A stretch of 64,000 nt of DNA. Source: Anas platyrhynchos. Lineage: Eukaryota > Chordata > Aves > Anseriformes > Anatidae. The notes beneath the pieces are model-generated. The model searched no databases and was not told the origin of the DNA. It saw only the letters and a program-made list of their open reading frames with translations. Position numbers and translations under genes: made by a program. Each line of letters opens with the position of its first letter. Position 1 is the stretch's first letter. The DNA is taken from assembly GCF_047663525.1 (NCBI RefSeq), contig NC_092612.1, forward strand, positions 343,501-407,500. Reading direction: 5' to 3'. Of the stretch, positions 38,401 through 49,903 are shown in pieces.

Positions 38401-41400
38401 AGACTGCCATGGATGGGGTCAGGAAGCCTCAGGCAAGCCTAACTCTGCAGCTGGGGTGTGCTGGTGCACAAGGGAGCCCAAGGATGGTACACGAAGGGGG
38501 TTTTCCTTACATCTCCTAAGCTCAGGAAGGCTCAGAGTCTGAGGACGAGCTGGGTAGGCACCAGCCTTCGGTACCGGGCCCGCAGCTTTGGGGAATGTGA
38601 GGGAGGGCTTGCACTGAGCTGTTTCCCTTGGCTGGTGTGCGGCCACCAGCTTAGCACAGAGATGAGGCGCTCGGTACCTGGCAATAGTTTGGAGATTTGG
38701 GATTGACATCCACAGTGGCCAGAAAGTCAGGTTTGTTCCTGCCGGTGTTCCTGTAGATGCAGGGCACGTATAATATCTCCTCCCGGGGCCCTTTCAAGAC
38801 AGAAATGTTGCACGAGCGTCAGCAGGAAGCACTGGGCAGAATGAACACCCTGCAGGAGTCTCTGGCTGGATCGGGCTGCCCTGTGGGGCAGTGGGATCTC
38901 CCATCCCTGCTCAGACATGCCAACCCCACCAGTCACACAAAACAAACCACTCTGTGTCTCATCTCCATCACAGGAGAAGCCTTGAAAATACATGAGAAGC
39001 ACAAAGGCAAAATGCTTGCAGGGCTGAGGCCAAGGGCACAATTCCCCCATGCCTCCATGAGGCTCAAAGGTGCCGCCAAGGTCTGCTGGCTCCCAGGCAC
39101 AGTGGGGCGAGCGTGGTGCTGGGATGGCTGCACCCACGGACCCCAGGCCTCCAGCAGCAGCAGCACCCCGACCCTGCAGCCTCCTCGCAGCCGCAGGGGT
39201 GGTACGGGCGCTGCACCGTGTCAGAAAGTGCTGCCAAAGCAAAGCAGGAGGAAGAACAGGTCTGAGAAATGCTGAGGAAGAGGAGGTGGGGACAGGGAGA
39301 GGTGACCTGGGACCTGTCACTGATCCAAAGCAGACAACAGCCGCCTTTTCAACATGACACCTTTATGAGCTTTCGTAACAGTGGTGTCTGCATCGGCCTT
39401 GGGTTCGAGGGCAGCTGCCAGGCACCCAGGGACCCCATCCCTGCAGCTGCCAGGGAACCAAAAGCCAGGGTTCAGGGCACAGGCAGAGCGCAGAGCCTAA
39501 TTCACCTCCCCAGGCATCCCAAGGAGCTTTTCATCACCTGCCTGTGAGCCTGACCAGCTTGATGTCCACATTGAAGAGATTTTTGGTGCCAGGGTTACTC
39601 AGCAACCAGACAGAACCTGGGTATCAAAAGTCCCGAGGGAATCTGCTGGAGTAGCAGAGTCAGTGGGATTTATGTTTACTATTAACTCAAATCACCATCC
39701 AGCCCTGCCAACATCCAGGCATGTTTTAAAGACTCAGCTCTTCACTGGTGTTTGCTTTGTTCAAAGATGTTTCAGGGACAGGAATCACAGACCAGGATCA
39801 AGCTCCAGAGCTGTCTAAGGTTTCAAAGATGTGCTTGCTAAGCACTGGAGAGGAGGATTAAGGGAAGGATAGCAGCAGTCAATGCTTTCATCGGTCCCTT
39901 CACATGAGAGCACTAGTGTTTTGGCAATGCGAACAAAAGGCAAAGTGCCTGAGCAAGCAGCCTGCAAGCCTGTGAGGCTGGTTTTCGCTACAGGAGGCTC
40001 TGTCCTGTCAGAATGCAAGCCATCAGGAGCAGAGCGTGGTGCTGTGTTCCTGAGGGTGCCTGGAAAAAAAGAAAGAGGAAGGGTGCTCCCTTCTTCCCCA
40101 GCCTTCTCTACTCCCTGGAAATCCAAGAGCATTGAGCTCCCAGCAGTGGTGTCATGGGCCTATATGGTGTGGTTGCCTCTGAGAAAATTAAATCCCATTT
40201 GGTTTTGAACAGTGAAGCCACGGGTGACTTTGATGCAAGTTATGACCCATCCCAAGCCACTATGAAGCCTAAGAAGGTTTGTTCTGAGACCAAGCTGTCA
40301 TTATGCAATTGGAGTTTGGCCCTGGGACAGGCCAGATGCAAAACTTTCACTTCTTTGCTTCCCCAATGCTTGCTGGGGAGCCTCTTTGGCGGATGGAGTT
40401 AATTGATAACGCCTCTTTGAAGGCATTATTCTAATCTTTACCTAAATCACAGACAGCACAGGGCTCTTCCCTGAGAGCCCTGGATTTTGGACTTGCCTTT
40501 CATCGCATCCAGAGGAGAGGCGAAGCCAGGGCCACACGCTCCACACCTTTCTGAATCGAGAAGAACAGAAACAAACAGCAATTAGATCACAGAATCAGAA
40601 TGGTTTGGGTTGGAAGGGACCTTAAAGATCACCTAATATTCCCCCCTCCCGCCACGGGCAGGGACACCTCCCCCAAACCAGGCTGCCCAAAGCCCCATTC
40701 AGCTGGCCTTGGGCCCCCCCAGGGATGGGGCACCCACAGCTTCTCTCAGCAATTTGCTCCAGTGCCTCAGCACCCTCGGAGTAAAGAATTTCTTCCTGAT
40801 ATCTGAGCCAAACCTGCCCTCTTCTGCTTCAAGCTGCTATCCCGATGTCCCCACTGCACTCCCTGACAGAGTCTCTCCCCAGCTTTCCTGTAGCCCCCTT
40901 TAGGGACTGGCAGGCTGCTCTGAGTCTCCCCGGAGCCTTCTCTTCTCCAGGCTCAGCACCCCCAGCTCCCTCAGCCTGCCTCCATAGGAGAGGTGCCATA
41001 CAAATCTAGTGCAGAAAGCTACGGGGCTCAAAGCTGCTTCTCTCCACTCTGCTCCCCTCTGCAGTGCCTTGCCCGGGGGTGTGAGTGCTGAGCTTCCCAC
41101 ACGAAGCCCCTGCTCCCACAGCATTTAGGGCTGGAGACATCAGCCAGCCCCAGCCCTGTCCTGCTGCTGGTCTCTGGGTGCTTCGAACCCATCCAGCCTC
41201 ACCCTCCAACAGACTTCAAAACAGTCAAGGAAAGCGCCCTTAGTGCAGGGGGACGAGAGCTTGTTAGGAAACAACCACCACCTCCAAAAGGATCCCTTTT
41301 CCCCATTTATGATGGCAAGCCTGAGGAGAGGGAGGAAACCTGCAGCTAAACTCTACTACTCAGCTTTGCTGACTCGGTTTCTTGTTTGTTTTTTAAGGTT

Positions 41401-42006
41401 TTCTCCTGCAGTCCCTGAGGACATCACGTTCTGCAGAGAGCACAGGACACCAGCATGCAGGTCCCTGCTCCTACCTGAAGCACTGTGGAACCACCATGCT
41501 GCCTTTCTTCCCCCTTCCCCTCATATTAGCCCTGCAGGAAAAGCCCCATTAAACCCAAACTTTGCACTGAGGACTCCCTGTCATGGTATGGCTGATTGTA
41601 ACGAGCACAGTGTGTTGCAGGTGAATATAATGGGAATAAATTAAATAAAAATAGTTAGAAGGCATTTAATTATCAATCTGCCTAAACACTTTCTGGCACT
41701 TATAGTAGCTTGAAAAAAAAAACACTCTCCTGGCAGAGAAGACACCACGCTCATCCCCACACGTCTTTCTACTTTATGCTGTCCGGGTGTCACAGTAATA
41801 AACCCTCAAGACCCAGCTCAGGATAAGTTTTGGAGGCTCCAGAGCTGAGCCCACAGCCAGTAGGCAGCCGGCCACCAAACAGCCCCAAGCCTGCTCCTCT
41901 TGAGAGCAAGCTGCAGCCAAGCGAGAGATCTCTTACCGGTGCTGGAGGTCGTGCTGGAGGGTTTCACCTGCTGGTGAGAAGCAGAAGGAGGTGATGCTGC
42001 CTGCAT
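35483..42006 (-). CDS. SELENBP1: Selenium-binding protein 1 / methanethiol oxidase, copy A (conserved orthologue)
   Basis: SBP56-family beta-propeller enzyme oxidising methanethiol to H2S, formaldehyde and H2O2 (known for human SELENBP1). Exons: 42006-41937, 40550-40497, 38790-38678, 38326-38141, 37974-37854, 37659-37477, 37130-36952, 36490-36412, 36329-36208, 36107-36015, 35848-35730, 35645-35483; 1482 nt, 493 residues. Conserved motifs: CGACGPG, SPNYCQ (Cys78, equivalent to human Cys57), [11 protein letters not shown] (Cys101/Cys104), HTSHC (158-162), [48 protein letters not shown]. The first exon gives about 22 extra N-terminal residues rich in Ser/Pro/Gln compared with human (472 aa); this exon is the least certain part. 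The intron after 40497 starts with GC (gcaagt) rather than GT. Confidence 0.95.
38791..40496 (-). other. Intron 2 of SELENBP1 copy A
   Basis: About 1.7 kb with a GC donor at its 5' end (40496) and an acceptor reading ttgaaag at 38791. No additional exon or recognised repeat is seen. Confidence 0.75.
40588..41190 (-). mobile_element. CR1 LINE 3' fragment
   Basis: The plus strand begins atcacagaatcagaatggtt and continues ttgggttggaagggaccttaaag, the reverse complement of a CR1 3' end. Further in are the CR1-typical gtaaagaatttcttcctgat and gagccttctcttctccagg blocks. About 600 bases lie in intron 1 of SELENBP1 copy A in the same orientation as the gene. Confidence 0.9.
41191..41936 (-). other. 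Remainder of intron 1 of SELENBP1 copy A
   Basis: Unique intronic sequence; AT-rich at 41630-41720. No exon or element is recognised. Confidence 0.65.
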
Positions 42007-42056
42007 GCTGCCTGGTAGGAGCCAGTCGAGTGAGGAGACGCAGCTCTGCAGGGTTC

Positions 42057-42065
42057 AAATATATA
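42057..42065 (-). promoter_or_regulatory. TATA box of SELENBP1 copy A
   Basis: Minus-strand TATATATTT about 50 bases upstream of the proposed copy A ATG. Transcription would start near 42030, leaving a leader of about 25 nt. This supports the assignment of the first exon at 42006-41937. Confidence 0.6.
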
Positions 42066-42820
42066 GGGAGTGGGATGGGGAGCAGCACGGTGTGAAAAGG
42101 ACACCAAGGGGAGGATCCACATGCCCCGGGGTGTGGGAGGTACTGGGGCAGCCTTCAGCGTCTTTCAGCACTGGGATCGTGCAGGGAAGCTATTTCAGAG
42201 CTACCAGAATCTCCTCCCTTCCCACGGGGAAGAGGACATGGCTGTGGCTGCGCTCTGTAGTACATATGTTCTTGTGAAATTCAAAACAAGGGCTTTTAGC
42301 CACAGAGAGAAAGCAGGCAGCTCCTCTCCTCTGATTCTCTGCTAGAAGCACTGTCCTGAGTTTCCCCATGGGGCGCCCCTCATGAGAGATGGGCAAGTGC
42401 TTGCATTTCCAACCACAGAAATAATTTTACGAGGTTGCAGATGTTAATCACTAGGAAAAATGAAAAATGAGGACTGGGTTTCTTTTAATTGCAGGACGAA
42501 TGTTTACTGTGGGATGTTAATTTGCAGGCTGGAAGGAGGGCAGGAGCAGAGTAACAGTTTTCCCCATGACACATCTAACTTAGTCAGTGTCTGCTGCTGC
42601 TTCTGGCTGCAAAGCTGAGTGTCTGCAGGCTCGGTCTCACGGGCAGTGCAGCAGGCTCTCAGCCTCTACAGGCACATCTTTAGCAGCAAGTTGCTGCCCT
42701 GTCCCTGCCAGTGCTCACCCCAGGTGCAGACCAGAAAATCAGCAAGCTCTAACACTAATTCCCTCTCTCATGGAAGGCTGCTGGCCCACAGCTCCTGAGA
42801 ACTGGCACCAAAAGGTGGTC
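42066..42820. other. Spacer between SELENBP1 copies A and B
   Basis: About 750 bases upstream of the copy A TATA box and before the left edge of the B duplication unit. No gene, RNA or recognised transposon. It is the likely upstream regulatory region of copy A. Confidence 0.6.
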
Positions 42821-42940
42821 CAGTGATCTTGTAGAAGTGATTTCCCAGATGTCAACCTTATCATTAACCACTGCTGAAAACATTATAGAAAGGTTCAATG
42901 AAATAAGACACGTGAAGATCTAGGTGATGCAAAGAACAAT

Positions 42941-42946
42941 TTTATT
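42941..42946 (-). terminator. Polyadenylation signal of SELENBP1-like copy B
   Basis: AATAAA on the minus strand about 220 nt after the copy B stop. It is conserved in copy C at 55947-55952. Confidence 0.7.
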
Positions 42947-43163
42947 TGTCTTTAAAGCAGAACACGAGCAAACCAGTGTCAGGAAACAGGCACCTCTTTT
43001 CAGATTAAAGCACTACTCACTCCTTTGGCTGTAATACAATACTGACCCAAGCATGCCACAAGCAAGCCTCAAATGCTCTTGCACCAAAGAAAAACTGTCC
43101 AGGAATCACCTGGATGAAGAACAGCAACTCAGATCAGCGAGAAGGGAGGCTAGGCGATGGCGT

Positions 43164-46100
43164 CTAGGCCAAGATGTCGGAGGTGGAATCTCCGCAAGGG
43201 AAGCGGATAGAACGGGCAAGGCAAGGCCCATTGGGTTCCTTTCCGAAATCCACCAGGAAGTTCTTGTTCACCGTCAGGCCTCCTTTCTCAGTGTCCACAT
43301 CAATCTGCAGCATGACAGAGCCTTCCCTGCAGGGGGGCGAGAGAGCAGGCATTACAGACAAGCACGCGGGGCCCTTCCTGCCCTTCATGAGGTGGAGGCA
43401 TTCTCCCTGACATCTTGTCTTCTCCGCAGAGAAGACAGCAGAGGCCCACTCCCAGCAGTGGCTAACACCAGCACCCATGGCTCCGTGCTGAATTCTCACC
43501 GGAGGCGAGTAAACCACCAGGCATGATGTGACAGACAGGCTGGAGCTTGCCTTTGTGTTGGAGGTCATCGTTACTGAACGAAAACGCCTCTGGTGGAGCA
43601 GAGCTGTGGCCTGGCTCTGAGAGACCCACAGATGGACTCACTCCACCTGCAAGGCCGATCAACGTACGCGCTCCCAAGCCAAGCCCTGCCACTGCAGCTC
43701 CACACAGGGAGCAGGTTCAGAGGTGCACGGGAGACAATTGCGTGTGCAATTCAACAAGAGCAAGCACAGCAACCGCAAGGGATTCCTCGCAGTCCCCTGG
43801 GTGAGGCACCTTCCCCACTTCTAGCACTGAGGCCTTGCAAAAGAGGCCCCTTTCCTCCCCCAGATTTCTTACCTGACCACGTTCGGGTAGAACTGCTTGT
43901 CCCACGTGCTGTAGAAGGAGTTGGTGACGTACAGCCTCTTGCCATCCAAGCTGAGCTGCATCTTACAAGGGCCACCGTACACCCTCTTGCACTGGAGGCA
44001 CAACAGAGAGCAGGGATGTCAGGGCCTCTTTCTCTCAGCAGACAAGCAAAAGCAGAGGCAGCAGAGCAGAGAAGCAGAGCACAATGGCTGCCTCCCCTCC
44101 TAACACAGCTCACCTTGATCACCAAGGGCTCCGGCTGGCACTTCAGCTCTTCATCTCTACACACAGTCACGGGCCCGCCTCTGAGGATGCTGCCTCCCAC
44201 AAACACCTGGAAGCAAGGCAGTGGGAGATGTGTGGCTTGTCTTGTAACCACCACCAGGTACTGATAAGGAAGCAACGCTGCAAGCCCCTCTGCCCGTCCT
44301 TACCTGTCCCACCAGCCTGGGCTTGCAGGTTTTGGAGATGTCATACTGGCGGATGTCTCCGTGCAGCCAGTTGCTGAGATACAGGTATTTGTCATCCAAG
44401 GAGATGACCATGTCGGCTGTGAAGGCTAGGGCACAGAAAAAAGAACTCTGGAGGAGGCGGCGTCAGCAGAAAACTCAGCCCCTCTGGCTCGGCGTGCATT
44501 GGGTTTACAGGGCACAGCCGCTGGGCTTTGCCAGGCTGCACAATGCAACGCTCCGAGAGGAAAAGGGCAACTCCACCTCAGGGCTCACCAACCTGGCATC
44601 TTGCAGAGAATCCATCCCGACACCTCCTTGGCTGGTATCTGAATCGCCTCCTCTACTGACCAGGTATCTCTCTGCAAAGGAGCACAAACACTGTGCCGTG
44701 GGCATTCCTGGCTGCTCAGGACAGAGCCCTCCCCTGCGCTCGCCCGCTTGCACAGCCAGGCAAATCATAGAATCATAGGATATCTCGAGCTGGAAGGGAC
44801 CCCTAAGGATCACTGAGTCCAACTCCTGGCACCGCACAGCTCTCCCCAAACTTTTAGAGCATGTGCCTAAGCGCACAGTCCAATCGCTTCTTAAATTCAG
44901 AGAGTCTGTGTGCAGTGCCTGGGTTTCTGGTGGCTGCGGGCAGAATACTTGCCTCACAACAAGCCTTGTAGAAGCGGTAGATGATGCCACTCAGGGCACA
45001 GCTGACATAGCCCTCAGCAGCATCGGGGTTGTGGAGGAACTTAACGCTCAAGGGCAACGAGTCCTCCCCCAGGTCAAAGCACTGGGTCAGGGTGCGGCAG
45101 GACAAGTTCCACACGTTCAGGCGGCGCCCAAAGACCCCTGAGGAAGAGGAAAGGCGAGAGTCAGGAGAGGGCAGGGGAGCTACGGAGATCGCTCACACCT
45201 AAAGACGCTCCCTGGCAGGGACAGCCACGGCAGCGGCTACCCAGGATTAGCAGCAGCAAAATGCAGTGGCTTTGGGAGCAGAGGGAGAGAACAGGAACCA
45301 GCCTGTCTTGAGGAGAGACGATGAGCGTCCTGGGGCAGTGCCCGTAAAATGGGCCATTTTGGGACAACTCCGCCTGCCCCCTCTCCCCGGTTCTGGACCG
45401 TTCAGCAACCGCATCAACATCCTCCCATGAGCCTGGTCAGTTCTGGCTCAGTGCTTGCATCCCCATTCTCACCTTTCTTCAAATCATCAGGATTAAATCC
45501 ACGCCCCGCACGTTTTGGAACCAGTCCGGCAGAGCTGATGAGAACGTTGTGGCGGGGCTGATACCAGAAGTCATAGCCAGTTGGGGGGGCCTCGCACTCG
45601 TTTTCCCAGTTACCTTTCAGCTCAAAGGTCTCTCCATCCAGCACAATAAATCCTCCTGTGATGCAAGAGGGCATGCACAACAGATCGAATACTCATCTTT
45701 CCAACCAGTCATGTTGTTCATGGTCTTATTGTAGGGAAAAGTACCTTTTCCATTGCCAGCTGGATCTCCCATGTTGGCAATCAGTATATCACCATTAGGC
45801 AGGCTATGAACTATACTAAGGTGACCCTTGTTGCACTTCCAGAAGACATCCACTGGCTCAATCATCTGGAAAAAGAGGACACACAGATGTAAGCCTCATT
45901 TCACACTATATAGCAGAGTCTTTGCCATCTGAGGTTTCTGGCGTTCACAGGAGTTTTCTTTCGAAGAAATCACACCTGCTAGGCCTTGCTCATCCTTGGA
46001 AAGAAGCGAAGAAGCCACTGAGCTCTCCTTTACAAGGACAACATGAATGCAGCAACTCGCAAGAGCTTGTTTGCCCACCTTACTCTTTGGGATGGGGGCC

Positions 46101-48143
46101 AGGCATGGGGTGCTACATGGCTTCCAGTTACTAGACACTCCCTGAATGCAACAGGCACAGGGAAGGCAAGAAAATGGGGATGGAAGCCTCCCCTCAGCCT
46201 GAGAAGGAGAAAGCCGAGGGGGAAGCATGACCCAGGTCTCTAAAATCAGGGGGAAGAAAAGAAGAGGAGGAGAACCTTCTTCCCTGTGCATTATTCCAGA
46301 AGCACCAGTTCCCAAGTCCTTCCCAGAAAGTTGCCTTTGAATCAGCTCAGGCATACCTTACAGAGCTTGGGAGCCCGGCACTGTGAACCCACATCCACCA
46401 CGTAAATACGGGAAGAAATCAAACAGGGGAGAATCAGCTTGTTCCTTTTTGTTGTGATATTGTCAAAGCAGACGCAGCCAGCGCTCCAGCCTGAGGAATG
46501 CAGCTCGTCTTTGAGGTTGGGCATGGGCAGGCGGTGGATCACCTAGGCAGTCAAAGGCAAAGTTAGGGTTCAGTCAGGGAGGCAGGGACAAAAGGGGACA
46601 TTAATGCATCCAACAACTTAGAGGTGATAATACTGTCCCCTGCACCAAAGAAGATCTGGGGAAAGGTCATTTCAAAGAAGAAGAGTGGATGTAGAGAATC
46701 TGCCTAGTATCTTTCAGAGACAGATAATTGCTGATTTCCCATTCAGCATGACATCAGACTGCTTGGTTCAGTGCCTTATAGCATCTCTGAAATTGCAGTA
46801 CAATAGAAACATGCTGGAAGCGCTGGATACTCTCATCCTCCTGGGTCACTAGGGACTATTTTCCCTGTTGAACAGTCATAGGCAGGAGATTCAAACCAGA
46901 AGTTGAATAGCAGCACAAAGATGCTCTGGAAATGAGTTGGGACACAGAGATGCAGAAGATTCAGCTAGAGTCAGGCACACGGGACAGCAGAATAGAGTAC
47001 ATGTTGTGAAGCATGGAGTAAACGTCTGGTCATCACTGCAAATAAAGCGGTGTAGGCACAGGTACCTGGCAGTAATACGGAGATCTGGGGTTGAGATCAA
47101 CAGTGGCCAAGAAGTCAGGTTGGTTGGTGCATGTTTCTCGGTAAGTACAGGTCACATATGCAAGCTCCTCTCTAGGAGCTAGGTATATGGAAAACTTGTG
47201 TTACAATGTGCCATGAAATGAGAGTAAGGGTAAATAAAAAACTTCAGCAGACTCTCAGATAAGACTAAGCTACGCTTTCTGCAGCTACAACCTTCCTCCT
47301 TGGTCAATGACAACTGCCCAGCCCTGGCTCACTCCTGGCCCAGAGCTGAGAACACAACACAAGCAGATCACTGCACAGCTCCAGTTTTCTCCCACCGAGG
47401 GAAGGGACTCAGCACATGCAATTAATTAACGGTGGTCTTTAAAAGACGCAGGCTTTGTCATCATCCAGTCTGAAGCTAACACCCCCCTTTCACAAATGCC
47501 CCCCTTTCCAAACATTCCCGAGAGGACTTGCCTTTCACAACGTCTGGGCAGACGGGGTAGTCGTAGCACTGAAGTTTGCATCTGTCTGAATTGAGAAGAA
47601 GAGAAGAATGAAAGGAGAAACATCCACATCCCTAAATGGTGCCAGTTCAAAAGGCTCCATCCCACCCAGTGGACCTTCGCCCACCCTCGTCATCAGTGGG
47701 GACCTCTGACCAGCATCTACTTGAGTAGATTTAGACTAGATATAAGGCAGAAATTCTTCACTATGAGGGCTGTGAGGCACTGGCACAGGTTGCCCAGAGC
47801 AGCTGTGGATGCCCCATCCCTGAAGCGCTCAAGGCCAGGTTGGATGAAGCCTTGAGCAAGCTGGTGTGGTGGGAGGTGTCCCTGCCCAAGGCAGGGGGGC
47901 TGGGATGAGCAAAGCTAAGCCCCTGGAAGCAGACCAGTAGCAAGATGAAAGAAACCCTTGTGTCCCAGGCTTCAGTCCCACCTTCCAGCAGCGCAGCAGA
48001 GCAACAAAGCTGCCAGTCCACAAGTGGGACTCGGCTTCAAGGTGGGATGTCTGCAGCCCCAGGCAGAGGCTGGAGCCAGGGCCAGGACGGAGCGAGAGGG
48101 CATGGAGCTGCTGTGGGGAGGCTGCAGAGCGTTTCTTACCCAT
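43164..48143 (-). CDS. SELENBP1-like (methanethiol oxidase-like) paralogue, copy B
   Basis: SBP56-family paralogue. Exons: 48143-48140 (ATGG only), 47585-47532, 47178-47066, 46542-46357, 45865-45745, 45655-45473, 45137-44953, 44671-44593, 44425-44304, 44206-44114, 43991-43873, 43326-43164; 1422 nt, 473 residues. The fold signatures [31 protein letters not shown] and [10 protein letters not shown] are retained. Several Cys/His motifs differ from copy [15 protein letters not shown] at the N-terminus, [12 protein letters not shown] instead of [19 protein letters not shown] instead of YPHTSHC, SSAG instead of STEW, and [18 protein letters not shown] at the end. Cys56 (human Cys57) is kept. The introns after exons 2 and 7 begin with GC. 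Every exon keeps the copy A length except exon 7 (+6 nt), so there is no sign of decay. The enzymatic activity is uncertain. Confidence 0.9.
44764..44905 (-). mobile_element. CR1 fragment in intron 7 of copy B
   Basis: Reverse-complement CR1 3' end beginning catagaatcataggatatc and continuing agctggaagggacccctaag and gagtccaactcctggc. It is also present in copy C, so it predates the duplication. Confidence 0.8.
47722..47905 (+). mobile_element. CR1 fragment in intron 1 of copy B
   Basis: CR1-like block: gcagaaattcttcactatga, caggttgcccagagcagctg, ccatccctgaagcgctcaag. It is in plus orientation, opposite to the gene, and 5'- and 3'-truncated. The same insertion occurs in copy C at about 61817-62000. 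Confidence 0.8.
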
Positions 48144-48259
48144 GCTGAAGGCCTTCTGGTTCACTGTCCTCAAGAGCAGAGGTGCTGGGGCTGGAGGAGC
48201 AGCTTGCTGTCTGCCTTGCTGGAGTGGGTCGTGTAGTGCCAGGGCTGCTCGGAGGGCCC

Positions 48260-48266
48260 TTATATA
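48260..48266 (-). promoter_or_regulatory. TATA box of copy B
   Basis: Minus-strand TATATAA about 120 bases upstream of the copy B ATG. The predicted transcription start is near 48235, giving a leader of about 90 nt before the 4-base coding part of exon 1. It is identical in copy C. Confidence 0.75.
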
Positions 48267-48269
48267 CAC

Positions 48270-49903
48270 GACTAAGGGGTGGGGGGCAGAAAGCAAGCTG
48301 CCAAGGGAGGAGCGAATGTTCCCAAGCGTTTGGGAGGTGCCAGACCAGCGCTGTGGCTTGTTTCCGCCTTGCTAACCACCAATCTAGAGGAAAAATCTGC
48401 TAGTCCATGCAGGTCCTTTCCTGAAGCACAAGCCACCCCTATCTGATCCTGGGGCCCTGCTCATCTCCACTGGGACTTCTTTGGGCTCTGGAGGCCTCCA
48501 TGGCCCAGCCAAGACACAGGCTAATTAAAGCCATCCCCAGTGCCCAGCTTCTTGCAATAGAAATGTGCAGCGATTGCAAATTCCAGACGAGGGATGAGAA
48601 GCCCAGCTAGATAATTGGCCCCACCAGCAGCCTCCTGGAGATTACGAGGCTTGAACTCATGGAGGCCACCAAAGGCACCTCCAAAATCTGGACCCTGACA
48701 CAAGGCACGTCTCTGTTTGAGGGCTCAGAGGAAGACACGGGCTCCCTGCCACCAGCTCAGAAAGCCAGGCCCACAGGTTCCTCCACCCGTGAAGAAGACT
48801 TCCTGAGCTCGGAAGAATGGGGATCCAGGGATTCCGAGAGGCAGGGGCTCCACCAGTACTGAGCTCACAGGAGCCCTGAGGAGTTGCCGCCAGCTCCCAA
48901 GCACTCAGAAGATAACTATGGCCAGGGACGGATGCCTCAGGACGTACACTCTGTGCCAGTCTTGACCCAGCACATCTGAGGATCAAGGCATGCCAGCTGC
49001 CTCTCAGGCTTGCACCTGCACACGGGAGAGTCAGTCAACCTGTGAAAAATAGGGACCTCAAGGTTTTGGGGCAGGTCGGCATCACAACACGGCACTGCAG
49101 CAGTGGCCACATCCTCTCCGCACCTCCCTGAAGCAGAACGATGCCATGGAAAACTGATGCTGGAGGTGTCTCCATGTCCACCTGCTTGGACACCCCACTG
49201 CACAGCTCCATGGGTTCTTGGGACAGGGCCCTGTTGGGTGGCACAAAGCCCTACAATCCACCAAGCGCCATGGAACGTGAACGAGTACCATATCTCGTGG
49301 AAGAACTCCTCAATCAGCGGGCAAATTACATCGGGTAAGTAATTGCTCCACGTAGGAATGCAGAAACATCTGACAGAGCCACTAAAGAAGCCCTCAGGAG
49401 ATCCCTATCAGAAGAGAGGACATCTCGCCCAGGCTCTAATTAATGGCTCTGGCTTCAGCACAGCTCTCTAAACAGGTGACGGGGGACATGGGAGCAGCCA
49501 AGCTCTTGGTCTTTTCTGTGAGAGAGGAGCATCAAGCTGACACCATTGCCAAAGGATTCTTACAAGAACTCGTGTGATCTGTTCAGCACAAATGCGCCTC
49601 ATCATTTTCACTGCCAAGGGCAAAGGCAGGCTGGAGAGGGGTTGTTACCTGCCACAGCTGGACCCTTCCACACAAACCATCAATGGACAGTTCGTGCTGC
49701 CACTGTTGCTGCCCAGCTACGCCAAGTTTCTCTGTAAGATGAGAAGAAGTTGGTAAAAGACCATCACGGAGGAGAGCAGAAAGCACGCAAAGCAGTGGCA
49801 CAAAACCTTGTTTGATTAGCTGCCAGAGAAGTGGAGTCCTAGTCAAGGCAAGAGCGGCTCCTGTGAAAGAAATTACATCCTCTGCCAACACCAGGAGGGG
49901 TCA
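48270..49903. other. Upstream flank of copy B
   Basis: About 1.6 kb of non-repetitive sequence, nearly identical to 62365-64000. Short open frames on both strands are shared by the two units, but none shows splice signals or a recognisable family. It probably holds proximal regulatory sequence. Confidence 0.55.

Larger units (their letters stand above)
42825..49903. repeat. Tandem segmental duplication, unit B
   Basis: This block aligns with 55830-64000. Homology starts near 42825 (tgtagaagtga / tgtagaggtga) and, as far as the window allows, continues to 49903, which corresponds to 64000. The offset shifts from 13006 to 13497, then 13512 and 14095-14097 because of indels. The block carries copy B, its 3' end, its promoter and about 1.7 kb of upstream flank. 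Confidence 0.95.

Noticed and set aside
48521-49340. Small open frames upstream of copy B, repeated upstream of copy C
   Set aside because: Their conservation is explained by recent segmental duplication; no splice sites or recognisable domains.
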